The notes under the pieces are model-generated. The model ran no database searches and had not been told where the DNA came from. It worked only from the letters and a program-made list of their open reading frames with translations. Shown here piece after piece: positions 24,801 to 39,100 of a stretch of 64,000 bases of DNA. Positions within the stretch are counted from its first letter, which is position 1, and every line of letters starts with the position of its first letter. Made by a program: the position numbers and the translations under genes. This stretch comes from Dermatophagoides farinae (Eukaryota; Arthropoda; Arachnida; Sarcoptiformes; Pyroglyphidae). Where the stretch lies: positions 5,273,001 to 5,337,000 of the forward strand of contig NC_134677.1 of NCBI RefSeq assembly GCF_024713945.1, written 5' to 3'.

Positions 24801-26230
24801 TTGGTGGATAACTTTGTGGAAAGTTGGGTGATGATATTTCGATATCAGTTGATATAGTAATCAATATTCCGTTCGGATTTGAGCAGCTATCATTTTGCAG
24901 CAATAATAGCTGCTTATTATTGTGATTTGGTTCCGATCGATTTTTGTTGTCACTTGAATTACTCAAATGGTGTGCATTTTTGTTATTGTTTTGATTCATT
25001 TGATAAAAGTGACGATTTTGAGATAATTCACGTAATAATTGCTCAATCGATTGTGATCTTGAACTTAGATTCAATGATGGCCGTGGCAATTTAGACGATT
25101 GTTGCTGTTTTAATGGTAGCCATGGTTTACCGGAATCTCCCAATGATGATGAAGATGATGGAATCTGTTCAAATGATTGATGATCAATTGAAGATGATTG
25201 ATCTGAAATTGATGAAGTTTGTGGAATCGTAATTGTTGTATCGAAATTATTTAATGATGATAGTGGAGAGACGGAAGAGGAATGCGAATGAGATGATAAT
25301 TGAGAAAATGAGATCGGATTATTGCTGTCATTAATTGCATCATCGGTTCTTTCATCCTCAAAGGAGTCTTCATTGTTTTTAACATCATCGAGGTCAAATG
25401 ATGAACTTGGCGGTTGTGATTGTAGTGTCGATGATGGTAATGACTGCCAATCTGGCAACTGACTAAGATTATCGAAATGGATTCCAAGTGTCGAAAGCGA
25501 TTCTTTTGGAAGATTTCTTTGTGGGTGATGTTGTTTTCGTCGACGAATTTTTTGCGATAATAGTGACAAAAGTTTCTTTTTAATTTCTACGGAAGGGTCA
25601 GATTTCTCAGGAGCTGATTGATGTTGCTGAATACCGCTATTTTCATTTTTAATGACACCTTCATCATCATCATCGTCATCATCAGCATCATCAACTTCAT
25701 CATTATAATCTTCACTATTATCGATATTAGTATCATTATTGATTATTTCGATTTCTTCTACATTTTCTTGTGAATCTTTCAATTTAGAAATACGATTCTC
25801 GAATAAGACATCGATCCGAGATGTTGTAGATGATGTTGAAGATGATGTTGAGGATGTTGGTATAAATCTCATCATTTGTTGAGATGATGGTGATGTTGTT
25901 GATGATAAAGTAAAATTTCTTCTCAATTTGAACTGATTTCGATCGTAGCTACTGTTGTTTTGTTTATTATTATTGAATTTATAAAACAATAACTTTTTTA
26001 TCGATAAAGATTCTTCATACGATCTGTAATTAAAAGGGCTTATATAAAATATAGAAATCTTTGATAAATAAAGATACGAACCTGGTTGCCAATAAATGGC
26101 TGTTTGAAGTTGATGATGATGATGATGTTAATGTAGATAATTGTGTGGTCATCAATAGACAAGAACCGAATATGATTATTATAATCAAAACAATTACAAT
26201 GGTTAATTTATGTAAGAATGCTGGCTGCAT
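21846..26230 (-). CDS. Membrane-anchored CUB-Ig trypsin-like protease
   Basis: Four exons: (26353 or) 26230-26082, 26023-24684, 24619-22593, 22535-21846; phases agree; about 1400 aa. The ATG at 26230 places a signal peptide or anchor (LTIVIVLIIIIIFGSCLL) right at the N-terminus; in-frame ATGs up to 26353 would add 41 residues. A disordered Ser/Asp-rich stretch (~60-425) leads to three CUB domains (~430-550, 557-670, 684-830), then two Ig-like domains (~900 and ~1005, with CEIK...YICVYG and LHCSA...YYFCVV). The S1 domain starts at a canonical activation site K|IIGGTEARLGEFPW. The triad is intact (TAAHC, NDIALV, KGDSGGP), and the Asp six residues before the catalytic Ser predicts cleavage after Lys/Arg. 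It could act in clotting-like, immune or matrix cascades. CUB plus S1 recalls MASP-type proteases, but no CCP or EGF domain is seen. Confidence 0.9.
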
Positions 26231-26353
26231 TTTGTTATAATTCAATGATGAGCTATTAGTTGCTATAAACAATAATGGCATAAATTGTTGATGACAATTT
26301 ATCATTGAAACGCACATTAAGTCTGATAGATTTTGATACATACACATAAACAA

Positions 26354-29300
26354 GATTAATCAATAATTTTTAACATCGATCGAACAACATTCCTTTCATT
26401 TCTATCAATTTTATTCAATCCAACAATCTTTCATGATCGTAAAGTAATTATTTCAGTTGATTCAATTGTTATGTCTATTTTTGTTGTAGTTTTGGTTATC
26501 ATTCCATTTGTTGAATTCGAACAACGAAATACATAGGGGGGAGAACCAGGAAGAATAAACAATCTTTGGTTCTCTCCCTATTCTCATATCACTTTGTTCA
26601 AGTTGGTGTTTATCACATCGAGGATTATTGTTGATATCGATATCATCAGGCACAAACATACAAAATATGAGACTAATTAAAAACAGATAGTTATTTTGTT
26701 GAGCTTTATTTTATATTTAAATGAATTTTTCACAACCATTGTTCACAGAATGCAGAATATACGTTGATTTCCAACCCTTATTTCAGCACCACAGTAATTT
26801 TTTTTCTACATTGAAATGATGGAAACACGAAAACAAAAGTGCAATCACCACAATTCAACTTAAAAAACAAAAACAACAACACTTTTATATGGTCATGGCA
26901 ATTTGATAACCAATGGCAACACTAAACACAAGAAAAAATTAAAAATCTAGTGCAACACCATCTTTATAATTATGATGATTATTATTATTACGAATATTGA
27001 AATAACGGCTGGTAATGCTTTCTATCGTCGTTGTTGTTATTATAGTTAACTTGGAAACGCCGATACATGGATACCTAGAAAAAATTGTGGATTCATAATT
27101 GTGGATTTTAATCGATGAACCGTGAGTAAGAACATTCCGGTCATGAACATGCAAACAATCACTGAGGATCCTCGTCATGACAAAGATCATAATATCCATC
27201 AAATTTAGCCGTTATGATGCTGGTAGTGGTTTCATCTGAAAAAATAAAATTATCAAATTGTTTAAATAAACTCAACCAATCAGTCGAGTAAAATTTTTCT
27301 CTTTTCCAGTTTTCGCGTTTGTAGAACCGAATTCGTCGAACATTTGATAAGAGATGGTATAAACAGCATGACTTAGTAGCATCAGCTCTAACCAATCGCT
27401 TGAACTAAGTAAATGATGATTTTGATGATGGTTGCCATAACGAAGATAATTTTTGTTTGATATAATCGATTTCACACTAAAACGACTAGGACAAAATCTT
27501 TTTCACTGTTTGATGTGTTGATGCCGATATGGACCCACGGATGTTAAACAGAGCTTGATGAATCTTGATGATGTAGATGACCAAGTTCACTCAACAAACA
27601 AAAATTCGATTCGATCATGCCGAAATCCAATATCGTTACCATTAGCTATGATTGGTGTCGATCAAATTCAAATAGTTTTATTGAAATCAAATAGATTGAT
27701 AGGATGATTCCAAATGATTAGACGGTAAATTGATTGATTGATACGTTCAAGTATGAATATGACAACAATATTTGTTTGTCTGAAATAATTTATGATTTTG
27801 TTTTGAAGACATATTGACAAACTACAATAACACATATACACATATACGTAAAAAAAACGCGATGAGCTTGTCAGTTGTTTGTAGTAGATAATTTACTATC
27901 GAAAAATTTCGCTGTCTTCGTAATTCAATGTTCATTTACAATGAATTGAAGGAATAGCCACTATAAATGAGTGGGATATAAAATAATATTCAGCATCAAA
28001 AAAAAATTCCAAAGACGTAGTTTGTTTTTCAGATTATTGATTTGTTCAATAGATTAAGATTAAATGATATAGTAGTTCATTGAATCACGTGTGAGATTTG
28101 TCTTTTGATATGCTTTGTATATGCTTGTGTTTATATTTGATCACATACCGATATAACAATTTGAATATCAGAATATTAACAATAATTCAATCATTAATTG
28201 ATTATATGCTTTTTTTAAATTGTAATCAATGTTCACTGAGTTTGTTTTTGTACAATGTCCACTTTTAAAATATGATGAACACACGTTTGCATTGGACTTG
28301 ATCGCTTCACAGATGATTGTTTTTGTCAATATTTAAAAAAAATGGCATTTCAAGTTAGGCAGTAGTAGTAGTAATTGTTGTCAATGTTAGTTCATTCTTA
28401 ACATTTTAATATTGTTGACAATTTCTTTATTAATTCTGTTTCGTTTGATTGATTCGGATGGTGATGATGAGAATGATGAAGACTAAGAAGTACTTGCATA
28501 AGGAATTAAGCCTTCACTATTTACTACATTATTTTATGCAAGTTTAATGATGCTGATCCTCATCATAAATGCAATCATTTATAAAAAAATGATTGGGAGA
28601 GAGAGAGATTCATAAAAATCTATGTGTGCGTGTGTCTCTCAAAGATTATGGCCATAAATGCTGACATTCACATTATGTTACAATCTGAGTTCATTACATT
28701 TGTTGATAATCGTCTTTCTATTAGTCTTTCAATTTTTTTCAAATAAAAAGCAATAGAAACAAATGTCAGTTATTTTTCTAGTTTTAAACTTTGATTATTC
28801 TCCGGATAAACACTTGTTGGCTTGTCTATTTGATAAATCGAAAATGTCATATCCTGTCGAATGAATACAGTTTGCTCTTTAGATATGACATTAAGCAAAA
28901 TCGTCATATGCTTACTGTATGTAGATGCGTCATGAATAAATTTTTGTATTTTTTTTCATTGGATCCAAACTTGAAACATTTCGTGCTTTTTCCATTTTTC
29001 CTACAGAAAACAATAGAATTTGAATCGATTCAATGAAAAATTTTTGAAAACAATCCACAATGTATAAGTAGTTTATACATGTGTAGCTGTTGATGATTTT
29101 CAATTTATTTCAACATTATTTTTAAGCCATTTGTAATTAGAAAAATTAACTACTCCATTAATACCGAATGGGTTATTGGTAATCCCAAAAATTTAAGACT
29201 TATGAATATGGTTATAAACATTTTGTTTTTTGTTACAATTTTGTCATTGAAAATTTTTGTATAGGCTATAGTTTTTAACGCGGAAATAGGGCTCTTGAAA

Positions 29301-30147
29301 TTCTGAGAAACTCAACTTTCTATAGAAAACAACAACATAATTGATTTTTAAACGCAACAAAAAAGAGATATCCTTTCAGTGTATAACGCATTTAGATGTA
29401 GGCTAATTTTTTTTAGTCGAATTTACCGACTCAAAATAGTCGAGAACATTCAATTTTTTTCGTTTTTTTTATTCATCAACCTTAGATAAATAAAAACGTT
29501 GGCTGGATATTGAAAATGTATATTAAAAGAAGAATATAATATTACAAACAAATAGAATATACAAAACCAAATAACAAGCATACAATAAATAGAACAAACA
29601 AAAATCGATCGCGTACCAACGATATTAACAAAAATCAGTCACCTTTTTCTTGGTTGATTCTAATGAATTTAACATATTTTCGGCGAAAATAATGAATAAA
29701 TAAAGTCGGGTATAGTGTTTACACTTTCATTTGATAAATAATAAATCAACTAATTTAATTTGATTAGTCGATTATATCTATTCACGTTGAAATTAGGTGA
29801 CAGAGTTTGAAAAAGTCAAAAAAAAATCAACAATGATCTGAAAATAATAATGATTGTGTGTTCTTTCATTTATATGTAAATGTCTTTATCAATTATCATG
29901 GATGTCGGTATTTGTAAATATATTCATAGAACAACAATAAGAGATGAGATAATGATTTGATGAAAAATATGGTTTTGGCAATAGATAATACGAACAAATT
30001 TTCATGACGATGTTCAATACTTTCACGAGCTTTCGTATTACAGTGGTGTGAGGAAAAAAACATAAAATATTCAAATAATCGAACGTATTCTAAAAAAATC
30101 TAGAGGCGTCCGTGGAAAATATTTTGTAAGTAGTGATCGTGTTAATA
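26354..30147. other. Intergenic region
   Basis: 3.8 kb between the protease gene start and the 3' end of RIM. The strongest feature is an imperfect hairpin at 26511-26605. Short frames at 26939-27475 (-) and 28791-29036 (+) have no start, family or splice support. The 3' UTR of RIM should lie just below 30148, with no AATAAA close by. Otherwise AT-rich with nothing recognised. Confidence 0.55.
26511..26605. ncRNA. miRNA-precursor-like imperfect hairpin
   Basis: Two arms of roughly 30-35 nt pair imperfectly around a ~18-nt loop: atagggg..gagaacca (26533-26548) against tggttctctccctat (26568-26582), and beyond small bulges ttcgaacaac (26516-26525) against the ttgttcaa stretch (26594-26601). 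Length and bulge pattern resemble a pri-miRNA stem. The 3' arm contains tctttgg at 26563-26569, the miR-9 family seed, but the rest does not match miR-9. The strand of any product is undecided. It could instead be a degenerate inverted repeat of a transposon. Confidence 0.35.
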
Positions 30148-33100
30148 TCAGCTAAAGCTATCCATTGATGCGGACATTAAGGAAGCGGCACCAGAAAGTG
30201 ATCCACCACCTCCGCTTCCGACACCACCACTACCGCCACTTTTTGTCGATGATTGTGTAGGCAAACTGATTGCAGAAGATTCACTGAATAATTTATACCA
30301 TCCAATCACAATGTTAGATAGATCCAAATCATCCAAAACAATCTGTACGACACCCATAAATGATTTTTTATCCATTCGTCCATATAAGCCGTTGACGACA
30401 ATCTATCAAAATATATCAAACAAAAATAATCAGAAACAATATCAGAAAAATTCATCGTACATACATGTAAAATACATCCTTTATAATTGTCAGTAAACAA
30501 GAGCTGTTGCTGAAATAATGGATCCAAAGTTCGACGTGCCATTTGAGTTTTAGCTTTTGAAATGCATTTTCCATTCCGGAATAGATAGACTTTGACGAAG
30601 GGAGCTAATTAATATTAATGGATGATGATGATGATAATGGAGGCAGGTAAAATGTTTTTTAATCAAAACACATCCATTCATCTTAGAATATAAAAAACGA
30701 ACCTGGTATCATTTTGGCACTTTGTTTTGATTGAAGGCCACGAGCACGGATTACTTCAACTTCCAGATTTCCTTTTCGATCATGTAAACTTAATTGGATA
30801 TCACCAAGATTTGATGCAGCCAATGCTTGCCGACCAACAATCTGTCCTGGTCCAAGACCTTCAACAAAATTTGAGAATTCGCCTTCACCACCGCCACCAC
30901 CACCACCGACTGTACCGGATGATTGGGATGGACGACTTTGTTGCAGCATCCAGCTATAAATAAAAATATCATTATTTCTAATAATTAAAATCAAATTGTA
31001 TGTATGTAGTGCATATCAGACGTCTGGAAAAATCAATCACAGTTTATCGAAATAGCAGCAACATCAATAACAACTTTCTATATTTGAAAATGATTGTATA
31101 TTGTGAATTAAAATCAAAATAAAATCAGAGCTGTACTTTGATCAAAACAAAACAAAAAAAATCCTCATCAGTCATCCACGCCAAATTCCACTAAAAATAA
31201 TTATAAGAATAAATTTATATTGTCAACAACACTTGGATTGTCCAATGACCGAAAACATCATTTTTCATCAATATTAATACATTATTCTCTTAAGAATTTA
31301 TCTTCTAAACACAAAAACACACACACACACTCCAAAAATACAATTCTCATTATTGTCAAAAATATTAATATAAATATTGCAGATTCAAATACATAAAGAA
31401 AAGAGATCAAACTAATATATGTTCATTCGAACGATTCATAATGGCCATGAACAGAAATTGATCAACGGAAAGAGAAAAAAAAATCAAGAAGAGATAGGAA
31501 TCGAAAAACATTTGGGAATTGAAAATGATAGCTATCGATATTGAACCTATGGAAAATGCAGACGAATCTTATCACATTTCATTGCAATACAATTGAACAT
31601 TGTCATCGAGCATCATCGTTATTATTTTTATATATTTACGCCTGAATGAAATATATAAACGCGTTTGGGTGTATGTATGTGAAAAAATAAATAAATGAAT
31701 AAATGTGATAAGATAAAAAAAATTCCATTGTATTCCATTTTCATCCGATAATAATATGAAAATGTGTAAAGACCATCATTCTTCATATATCGATAAATCA
31801 ATGTTGCTGGTAGTAAATGAAATGATGAAAGTAGAAAAAAATTCATATTTTACTCAGGAAGAATATAAAAAAAAACAACGCCAAAAAAATTAATATAACA
31901 ATATTCTATAATATTCTCTAATATGTTTAGATTGTTTAATGTTGTCAATATATTGTCGTGTGTCGGGTATATTCAATTATTCGAGTTAATTGTTCTTTTC
32001 TTTTCATACTATGCGGTCTGAGTATAGAAGCCATATGTTTCACCTTATAGAAATTACATGAGAAATCATAATTAATCGGTAATCTATGCAGTAGTTTGTA
32101 ATTGGATTGAGAAAGCAAATAATTTTTCCAAGCCAAAAAAAAATTGAAACGCAAACTAATAACTTTTTCTGGATATTCGTTCGTCAGTATGATTGGTATA
32201 ATTATATTAAATGGGAAGATTTCCTATAGATCGTTATCATTATGATTGTATTTGAAAGACAAGAATTAATTTGATTTGTGTACACACCCACCCACGCACA
32301 CATATATCGATGACGTTTCTCATGTTTTATAATATAAACAACAAAGTCTAAATTATTGAATTGGAAGCAAACAAGAGAAAAAAATTGGTTTAGTTACTTT
32401 TGATTCTAGAACAAAGAAAAAGATTTCATCATCGTTTGAAATGAATAATATCAAAAAAACTCTTACAATCACAAAAACATGGGCCAATTCAAGGCTTCGG
32501 GGTTTTTTTGAAACGAGAACTTTCTCTAGAAAATGCAATAACAAAATAATGAATAAAGAAAATGAAAAAAGACGGACAACAAAAAATATTAGCTCAATTT
32601 CGTTTTTATCAGATGACAAAATGAAACCAAATATTTCAGCAATATGCTAACATAAAGAAAACTTGATAACAATCTAATAATAGAATAAAGAATGACACTG
32701 AATGATACATGACTTGAGCATATCAAAACAACAATATTATAATCATTATTGGAATATATGGGTTTTGTATCATTGTTTGAAATTTTTTTTATTAATCGAA
32801 ATTGACAACGTTCTCATGAAAAAATGCATAACTGCTTCTATTGTTCGTGAGCTTTATCTTCAGGCGATAAAAAATTAGAGAATAATAATTTTAATGTTAC
32901 TGGTGCTAGAATATTCTCGTTACTGATAAATAAATGTTTGTCTTAGCTTCATGTTGACACAAAAGAATTGAAATAAATAGAGGAGAATAATCTAATTTTT
33001 AGTAAAAAAACAAGAATCTACTGTCACTAATGGATATAAATTCATTTTTTAAAATACAGTAAACAACGAATTGACGACACTTGTTACATTTCATCTGATG

Positions 33101-36100
33101 AAGCATAATATATCTGTACGTCTATACCATACATAATAAATTGAATGAGAGAAGAAAGACAAGAAAAAATATCGATCGAAACAATTAGTAATCAATTAAC
33201 AGACTTACATCTCTGAATCACTATCCGTTATCGTTTTCGATGTGGATGTAGTGGCCGTTGTCGATATTACTGTTTGTGCAACTACTGGTTGTCTATGAGC
33301 ACCATCACTACCACCAACAAAAATACCACCAATACTATCGCCTCCAACATATCCACCACTTCCGCTACTTTCATAACGCATACTACCGGCAATTGATGAT
33401 GATGCACTTAACGATAATGGTGAATCCATTAAAACATCACTACCTCCACCACCATAACTAGACTGAATATTGAAATCCATGAATGTGGGAAGATTTTCTT
33501 TTCCAGCACGAATAGTTCCACGAGTTCCGGTAATAAATGATTCCGGAAGTATTTCTTCTGAACGTTGTATTCCACCATAATAATATCCGCTTGAAATTGT
33601 TTGTTTATTATGCCGTGAAAATGGAATCATTTTACTTTTAGCTAATTTTGATGATAATTTTGACGTTCGTGATTGTTTACTGGCTGCACCAGTCGCTCCA
33701 GTCATAGTAGTTGTCCCAGTAGTCGGTGTTCCAGCTGTTGTAGAACCTTTCGAACGATCCGATAAGTTGCCCTCTTCATCATCGTCCATGATAATCATAG
33801 CCATCATTGGATCATCATCCATCGCTTGAGAATAGCTTTTCTTGAGGATTTTACCATTTTTACGATTTACACCTTTATTATTTGACGGAAGACCGAATTG
33901 TAGTAGTTTGCAGTTATTATGTGATTAATACGAATGCAGTAACGATAAAAATTCGGATGAATGAAAATCGAAATGATATGAAATGAAACGGGATCAAGGA
34001 GATGAAGAATTTTGCATTAGTTTTGATTCATTTTGGTCAATCAGCACACAAATACACACATTTTAGCGAATAATTGAGCAATAAAATTCAAACACACAAA
34101 ATAAAATTGGATTGTGATGGTTTTGGTGGTAGAAAAAAAACACACAACTGGACAAAAAATCATAACGCCCATATCCATATGAATATTCAAACGGGAATGG
34201 AATTTGAGCATGCAGAAATTCAGCAGCCGACAACAATCATGAAAAAAACCAAATAAAATTTTGTAACGAAACACACACGCACACACAATCAATGGTTTTC
34301 GGTGTTCATGGTAGTGATGGTGGTGGTTGGTAGTGATTAGTGCGTTTGGTGGAAAAAACCAGAGATTCGCAGTGATTTGGTAAAAAAAAACATCGAATGA
34401 AATTTATTTATCAACACCCACATAGAAACACAAACCTATAGCTATACACACATACGGATTAACGCAAATATAGTTATTATGATGTTATTTTTAGTTAGAA
34501 AATGAATGTATGTATAGGTCAAATGTTTGTATTCATTAAGTTTTGATACCAAAAAAAAAGAATCGATCCTCATCAAGAGAAAAGAAGTAGGAATTAATAG
34601 ATTCATTTATGATATTTCATGAGATTGAACAAACAAATTCATTTATTTTCAATTAGATTCTAACTAGGATTTTAACCATCATCATCGGCATTTCCGAATC
34701 ATGAATTCATCGATTCTGTCGTATTATTCATTTATTCATATCGAAAAACAAAACAGAATTCATTAAACAATGATAATTACTGTTTTTGTTTTTTCTGCCC
34801 CAGTTTGTATAATGAGAAAAAAAAAGATTAACTAAATGTTCATAATATTAATCCCAGTTTAGACCAAAAGGATTAACATCATAATCAATGTTGTTATTGA
34901 TGTTGCTGCTGAAATCAATGAAAAGTGTGATTTTATAAACATCGGATTCATATGCATAACTACTATTATGTGTTTGTTTTAATCCATAAAACTTACGGAG
35001 CTGTTAATGATGAACTTTCACCCGAAACACTACCTTCGCCATCTGATGATAAACTACTATATTGTTTAACTAAATGTCGTACTTCGTCAGGTAATACTTC
35101 TTCACTTCGATGTACGGAAAATGATGTTGCCTGTTTGTTTTTACGGAAGCCGAGGCGTTTTTTTGTACCTTTTGTTTTTTCATTGGTTTTGTTTTGTTGA
35201 AAATATAATTGAATATAAAATTACATAATAAATAAAGACAATATCAAATAAATATTTGAAAAATAGAAAATAATAATAAAAAGTGAAATAAACCAAAAAA
35301 AAAGCATTCATGATGTGAGAAAATGAGAATTAATATCTATAAAAATATAGACATATGTCATATGTGTATATGGACACCTAAATCTGAAATAAATGATGAT
35401 CGTTATTGTTAATGCAAAAAAGAAAAATTTAAATTTCAAATTCATAAACATGATTTGAAATAATAATGTCGTTTGTCCTCATACACGTTTGCAATCATTC
35501 TACAACTGTATTAACATAAAAAATAATAACGATTCAATTCAATAATTTTATGTACCACATAATGTGCTTATCAGCTATCTGAGGCCCGTACTGATTGAAT
35601 CATTATTTTGTTGGAATATAGGTTGCAAAAAAGCATAAACAATAGCATTCCATATTAATAACTATGAATAACTATGAAACTCATAAAAAACAAATCTAAT
35701 AATTTTAAATATAGAAAAATGTGGAACAATTGAATGAAATGCTATACCGGTTATGACGAAAGTTTTTCTTGATGGACAAACTTTTCTTTTTTACTTTGTC
35801 AACTAAAATATATTACTGTATATAATGCCAAATATTTTTTATTTTATTATCATTCATTTTTTACTATTAAACTATTTACAATCGAATATTCGTGACTTTA
35901 CGGACACTAGGCAACTATTATCAGCAGGAATAGAAAAAAGTTGAATTCTGAATTTCATACAAATGCATAAGCATGCATATACTAATATGCAAGTGATGCA
36001 TAAATCACTAATGAGTTCTTTGCGTTTTCGTCATTTTTTTCTTTTTCATTCAATCTAGGTTTTTCTTGAATGGCGAACATATTCAAAACTATTCAATGAC

Positions 36101-39100
36101 GAAATTTATTTAAAATTCTTCAATCATGAATTTTTTTCAGTGTGAAAGAACAAAAATGTCTAAAATTCAAGATTATAGTTTATAGCATATGTGTGTGTTC
36201 CATAGTATTTAGTTGAGAAAAGATCATATTTTTAGAGTAATTTCTATGTTAAACTCAAAATGGGTCATTTGAACCCTTGCCGTAGGAAAAGTGTTAAAGC
36301 TCAAAGATAAAAATGTCAAGTAGAATTTCTCTTTTTGAGCTCAAAAAACAAGTGTATAATCGACAATTTTCGTGACATGCTTTGATGAATGAATTTTTTT
36401 TCTTTTTTCATACATGCATAATAAAAAGAATTCGTCATAAAAAAAATATCCATGCACTACCCTCAACACAAAAAAAACTATTATATGATGATGACAAAAA
36501 TGAAAAAAAAAATTCTTGAAATATTTTATTGATTCTATCTATGCGGACAGACATTTAGTCAAAAAGAGTCCATGAGTCATTCTGTAAGTGTATGTCTGAG
36601 AATGTGAGCTATTGCATATGAATCAAGTTTATTCTCAGTCTATATTAATTCAAAACCAAGAAAATTGATCAGAAGTTGAGTTTATTGGGCAATATTCATG
36701 AGAATAAATAACCAAAAATAAAAAACATCGTTATCTAATGTAATGAATGCCAAAGATAAAAATAATGGTTTAAAAGATTTTCATAAAATGTCATAAAAAA
36801 TATAAAATGTATGTATTAGTATGTGGGCGTATAAAAAAAGGAGTATTATTTTTTGATTCAATCTGGCAAAAACAAAAAAAAACTGAACAAAAAACAAACG
36901 AACAAACAAATGCCAAACTTGGCCAAAATATCGGTAAAAAATGTTAATTCTACTTACCGGAAACACTAAGCTGTGATGCACTTTGACTTTTCTTTGTCAA
37001 TCCTGATTGTTGATGTTTCTTACTTTTTATTGGTTTACCATCAGGACCAATTTGTGGTGCATTTAATGTTGATGTCGAAGCTGAATTGGCTGCACCAAAT
37101 AGATCATCCATACTAAAATCACAATTAGCATTCAACTGTTCCATCACTTCATCAATTTGATCGGCCATTGATTTTGTTTGACCAGTTGGCACATCGGATA
37201 AGCTCGATTCTAAACATTTATCTTCTTTTGAACGTTCACTTAATGAACGTGCTACAGCTAATGAACTACGTGATGGATGAGGTGGATGTACAGGTGCCGA
37301 ATGTTGTTGACCACGATGACCGGTAAACTCACTATAAGTTGTACAGGAAAAATATGATGTACGCACCATTTGTGACATTGAAGGTGGACGTTGTCGTATG
37401 TATTGTGGTGATGATGGTCGTTGTGGTTTTTGTTGTTCAATCGTTGTGGTCATCACCGAATTAGATCGTTGACGTTGTGGTTGTTGGGATGATGATGATG
37501 ATTGTTGTTGTTTTGATGGTTGATAATTATATAGAGGAGAAGTAGCCAATCGCGGATTCATTATTTTTTTAATTTTAGTGACAATTTGAATGATGTAAAT
37601 AGAACGAAAAGAGGAAAAAATGTTTTAATTTTTTTTTGTTAATTTCCATAACTTTTTCACACAAAAAATTTTGCAAACAGTAATGACATAAAAACTAAAA
37701 AAAATTTCTATAAATGTTGTGATTTATGAAAAATGTAGTTAACATGTCCAAGTGATATTGAGAAGAAAATCGACAGAAGCCGTAGAGGTAGAATTTTCAT
37801 TAGAATTTTTAAAAGAAAATGTCTACAAGTTCATGGACAAAGACTGCACACACAATAGTGAAAAACTTAATTGCAATCAATCAACATTGAATCCAATTCT
37901 AATGTATTGAAAATAGAGATTAAAAAAAATAACATTCAATCGGCGAAATTCCAGAACCACCCGTATGATAAACATCGATATAATGTACAAAAATATAAAG
38001 ATGGCATAAAGAATTATTTTTATCAAAAAAAAAAAAAAAACAACTCATGTATAAAACAAACAGGCAAACACTTGTATAAACCGATCGAATAAAAATCGAC
38101 CGGCATATGAATGATCTGGCCTTATGTGATGATGATATACTGGAATGATGATGATGATGACGACAGCAAAACCAATAACCGACCAACAGACGAATTCTAT
38201 TTTTTTTCCTCTAACAAACACACACAAAATACTCTAGATATTGACGATGAGAGCAACTAATATTTATGAAGAATAGACGTAACTCGAAAATTCTGGTTGG
38301 AACCTGTGTTGGTGGTTATTATCACCAGCATATAATAACATACACATACATACAATAAAAATAGGACTATTTTCGTATTCGCTCAGGCGCATCTTTTCAT
38401 CATGATCATCAAAAAAATTTTTTTTTTTCATAAATTCTTGTATACAGAATTATACTGATCTGAATTATTGTATACAAAAGAATTTTAGGGTCGTTGATAA
38501 TAATAATAATAATAATAACAACAACAACAAAAAAGATGTTGATTATGATTGTTCCTTTTCAATTGATTGATTTGTGAATGTTTATGATGGATGAATGGTT
38601 GTTCGATATGTGCGAAAGAGAGAAAAACAGAAAGTTGGAATTTTTTTTCTTCTATTAGAAAATATTTTATTTTTTTTGTTGCATGTATTAGAAAAAACTT
38701 TCAAAATGTTTAGATAGAAATTAATAATATGAAATGTGTAGCAATGTATGATTATGTGGTGGTTGTTGTTGAATATAATAACCCATTATAAACACTATAG
38801 CGACTAATAGTCAAATAATCAACCAAATATTTTGTTGGCAAATATCAGAATACATCAACGACGCATCATTATTATGGTAATTTTATCAATATATAATAGA
38901 TTCTGAAAAATTCAGTTTCAATATTTCGTAATAATATTCAATGTTGTTGCTTGTTTATAAGGATGATTTTAAAAAATCTTACAATCTCTTTTTCAATAAT
39001 GATCACGTGAGAAACGATGTTGAAATTTTGACAATGCAATGAATTCCACCGTTTTGGAAAAGTTAGATTTCATGTATTCTTCATGTTAGTGTGCACATGA

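Noticed and set aside
26563-26585. miR-9 itself
   Set aside because: Only the 7-nt seed matches and it is on the 3' arm; the remainder differs from miR-9.
26939-27475. Overlapping minus-strand frames as a small gene
   Set aside because: No ATG-led frame, no consistent splice pair, no recognised domain.
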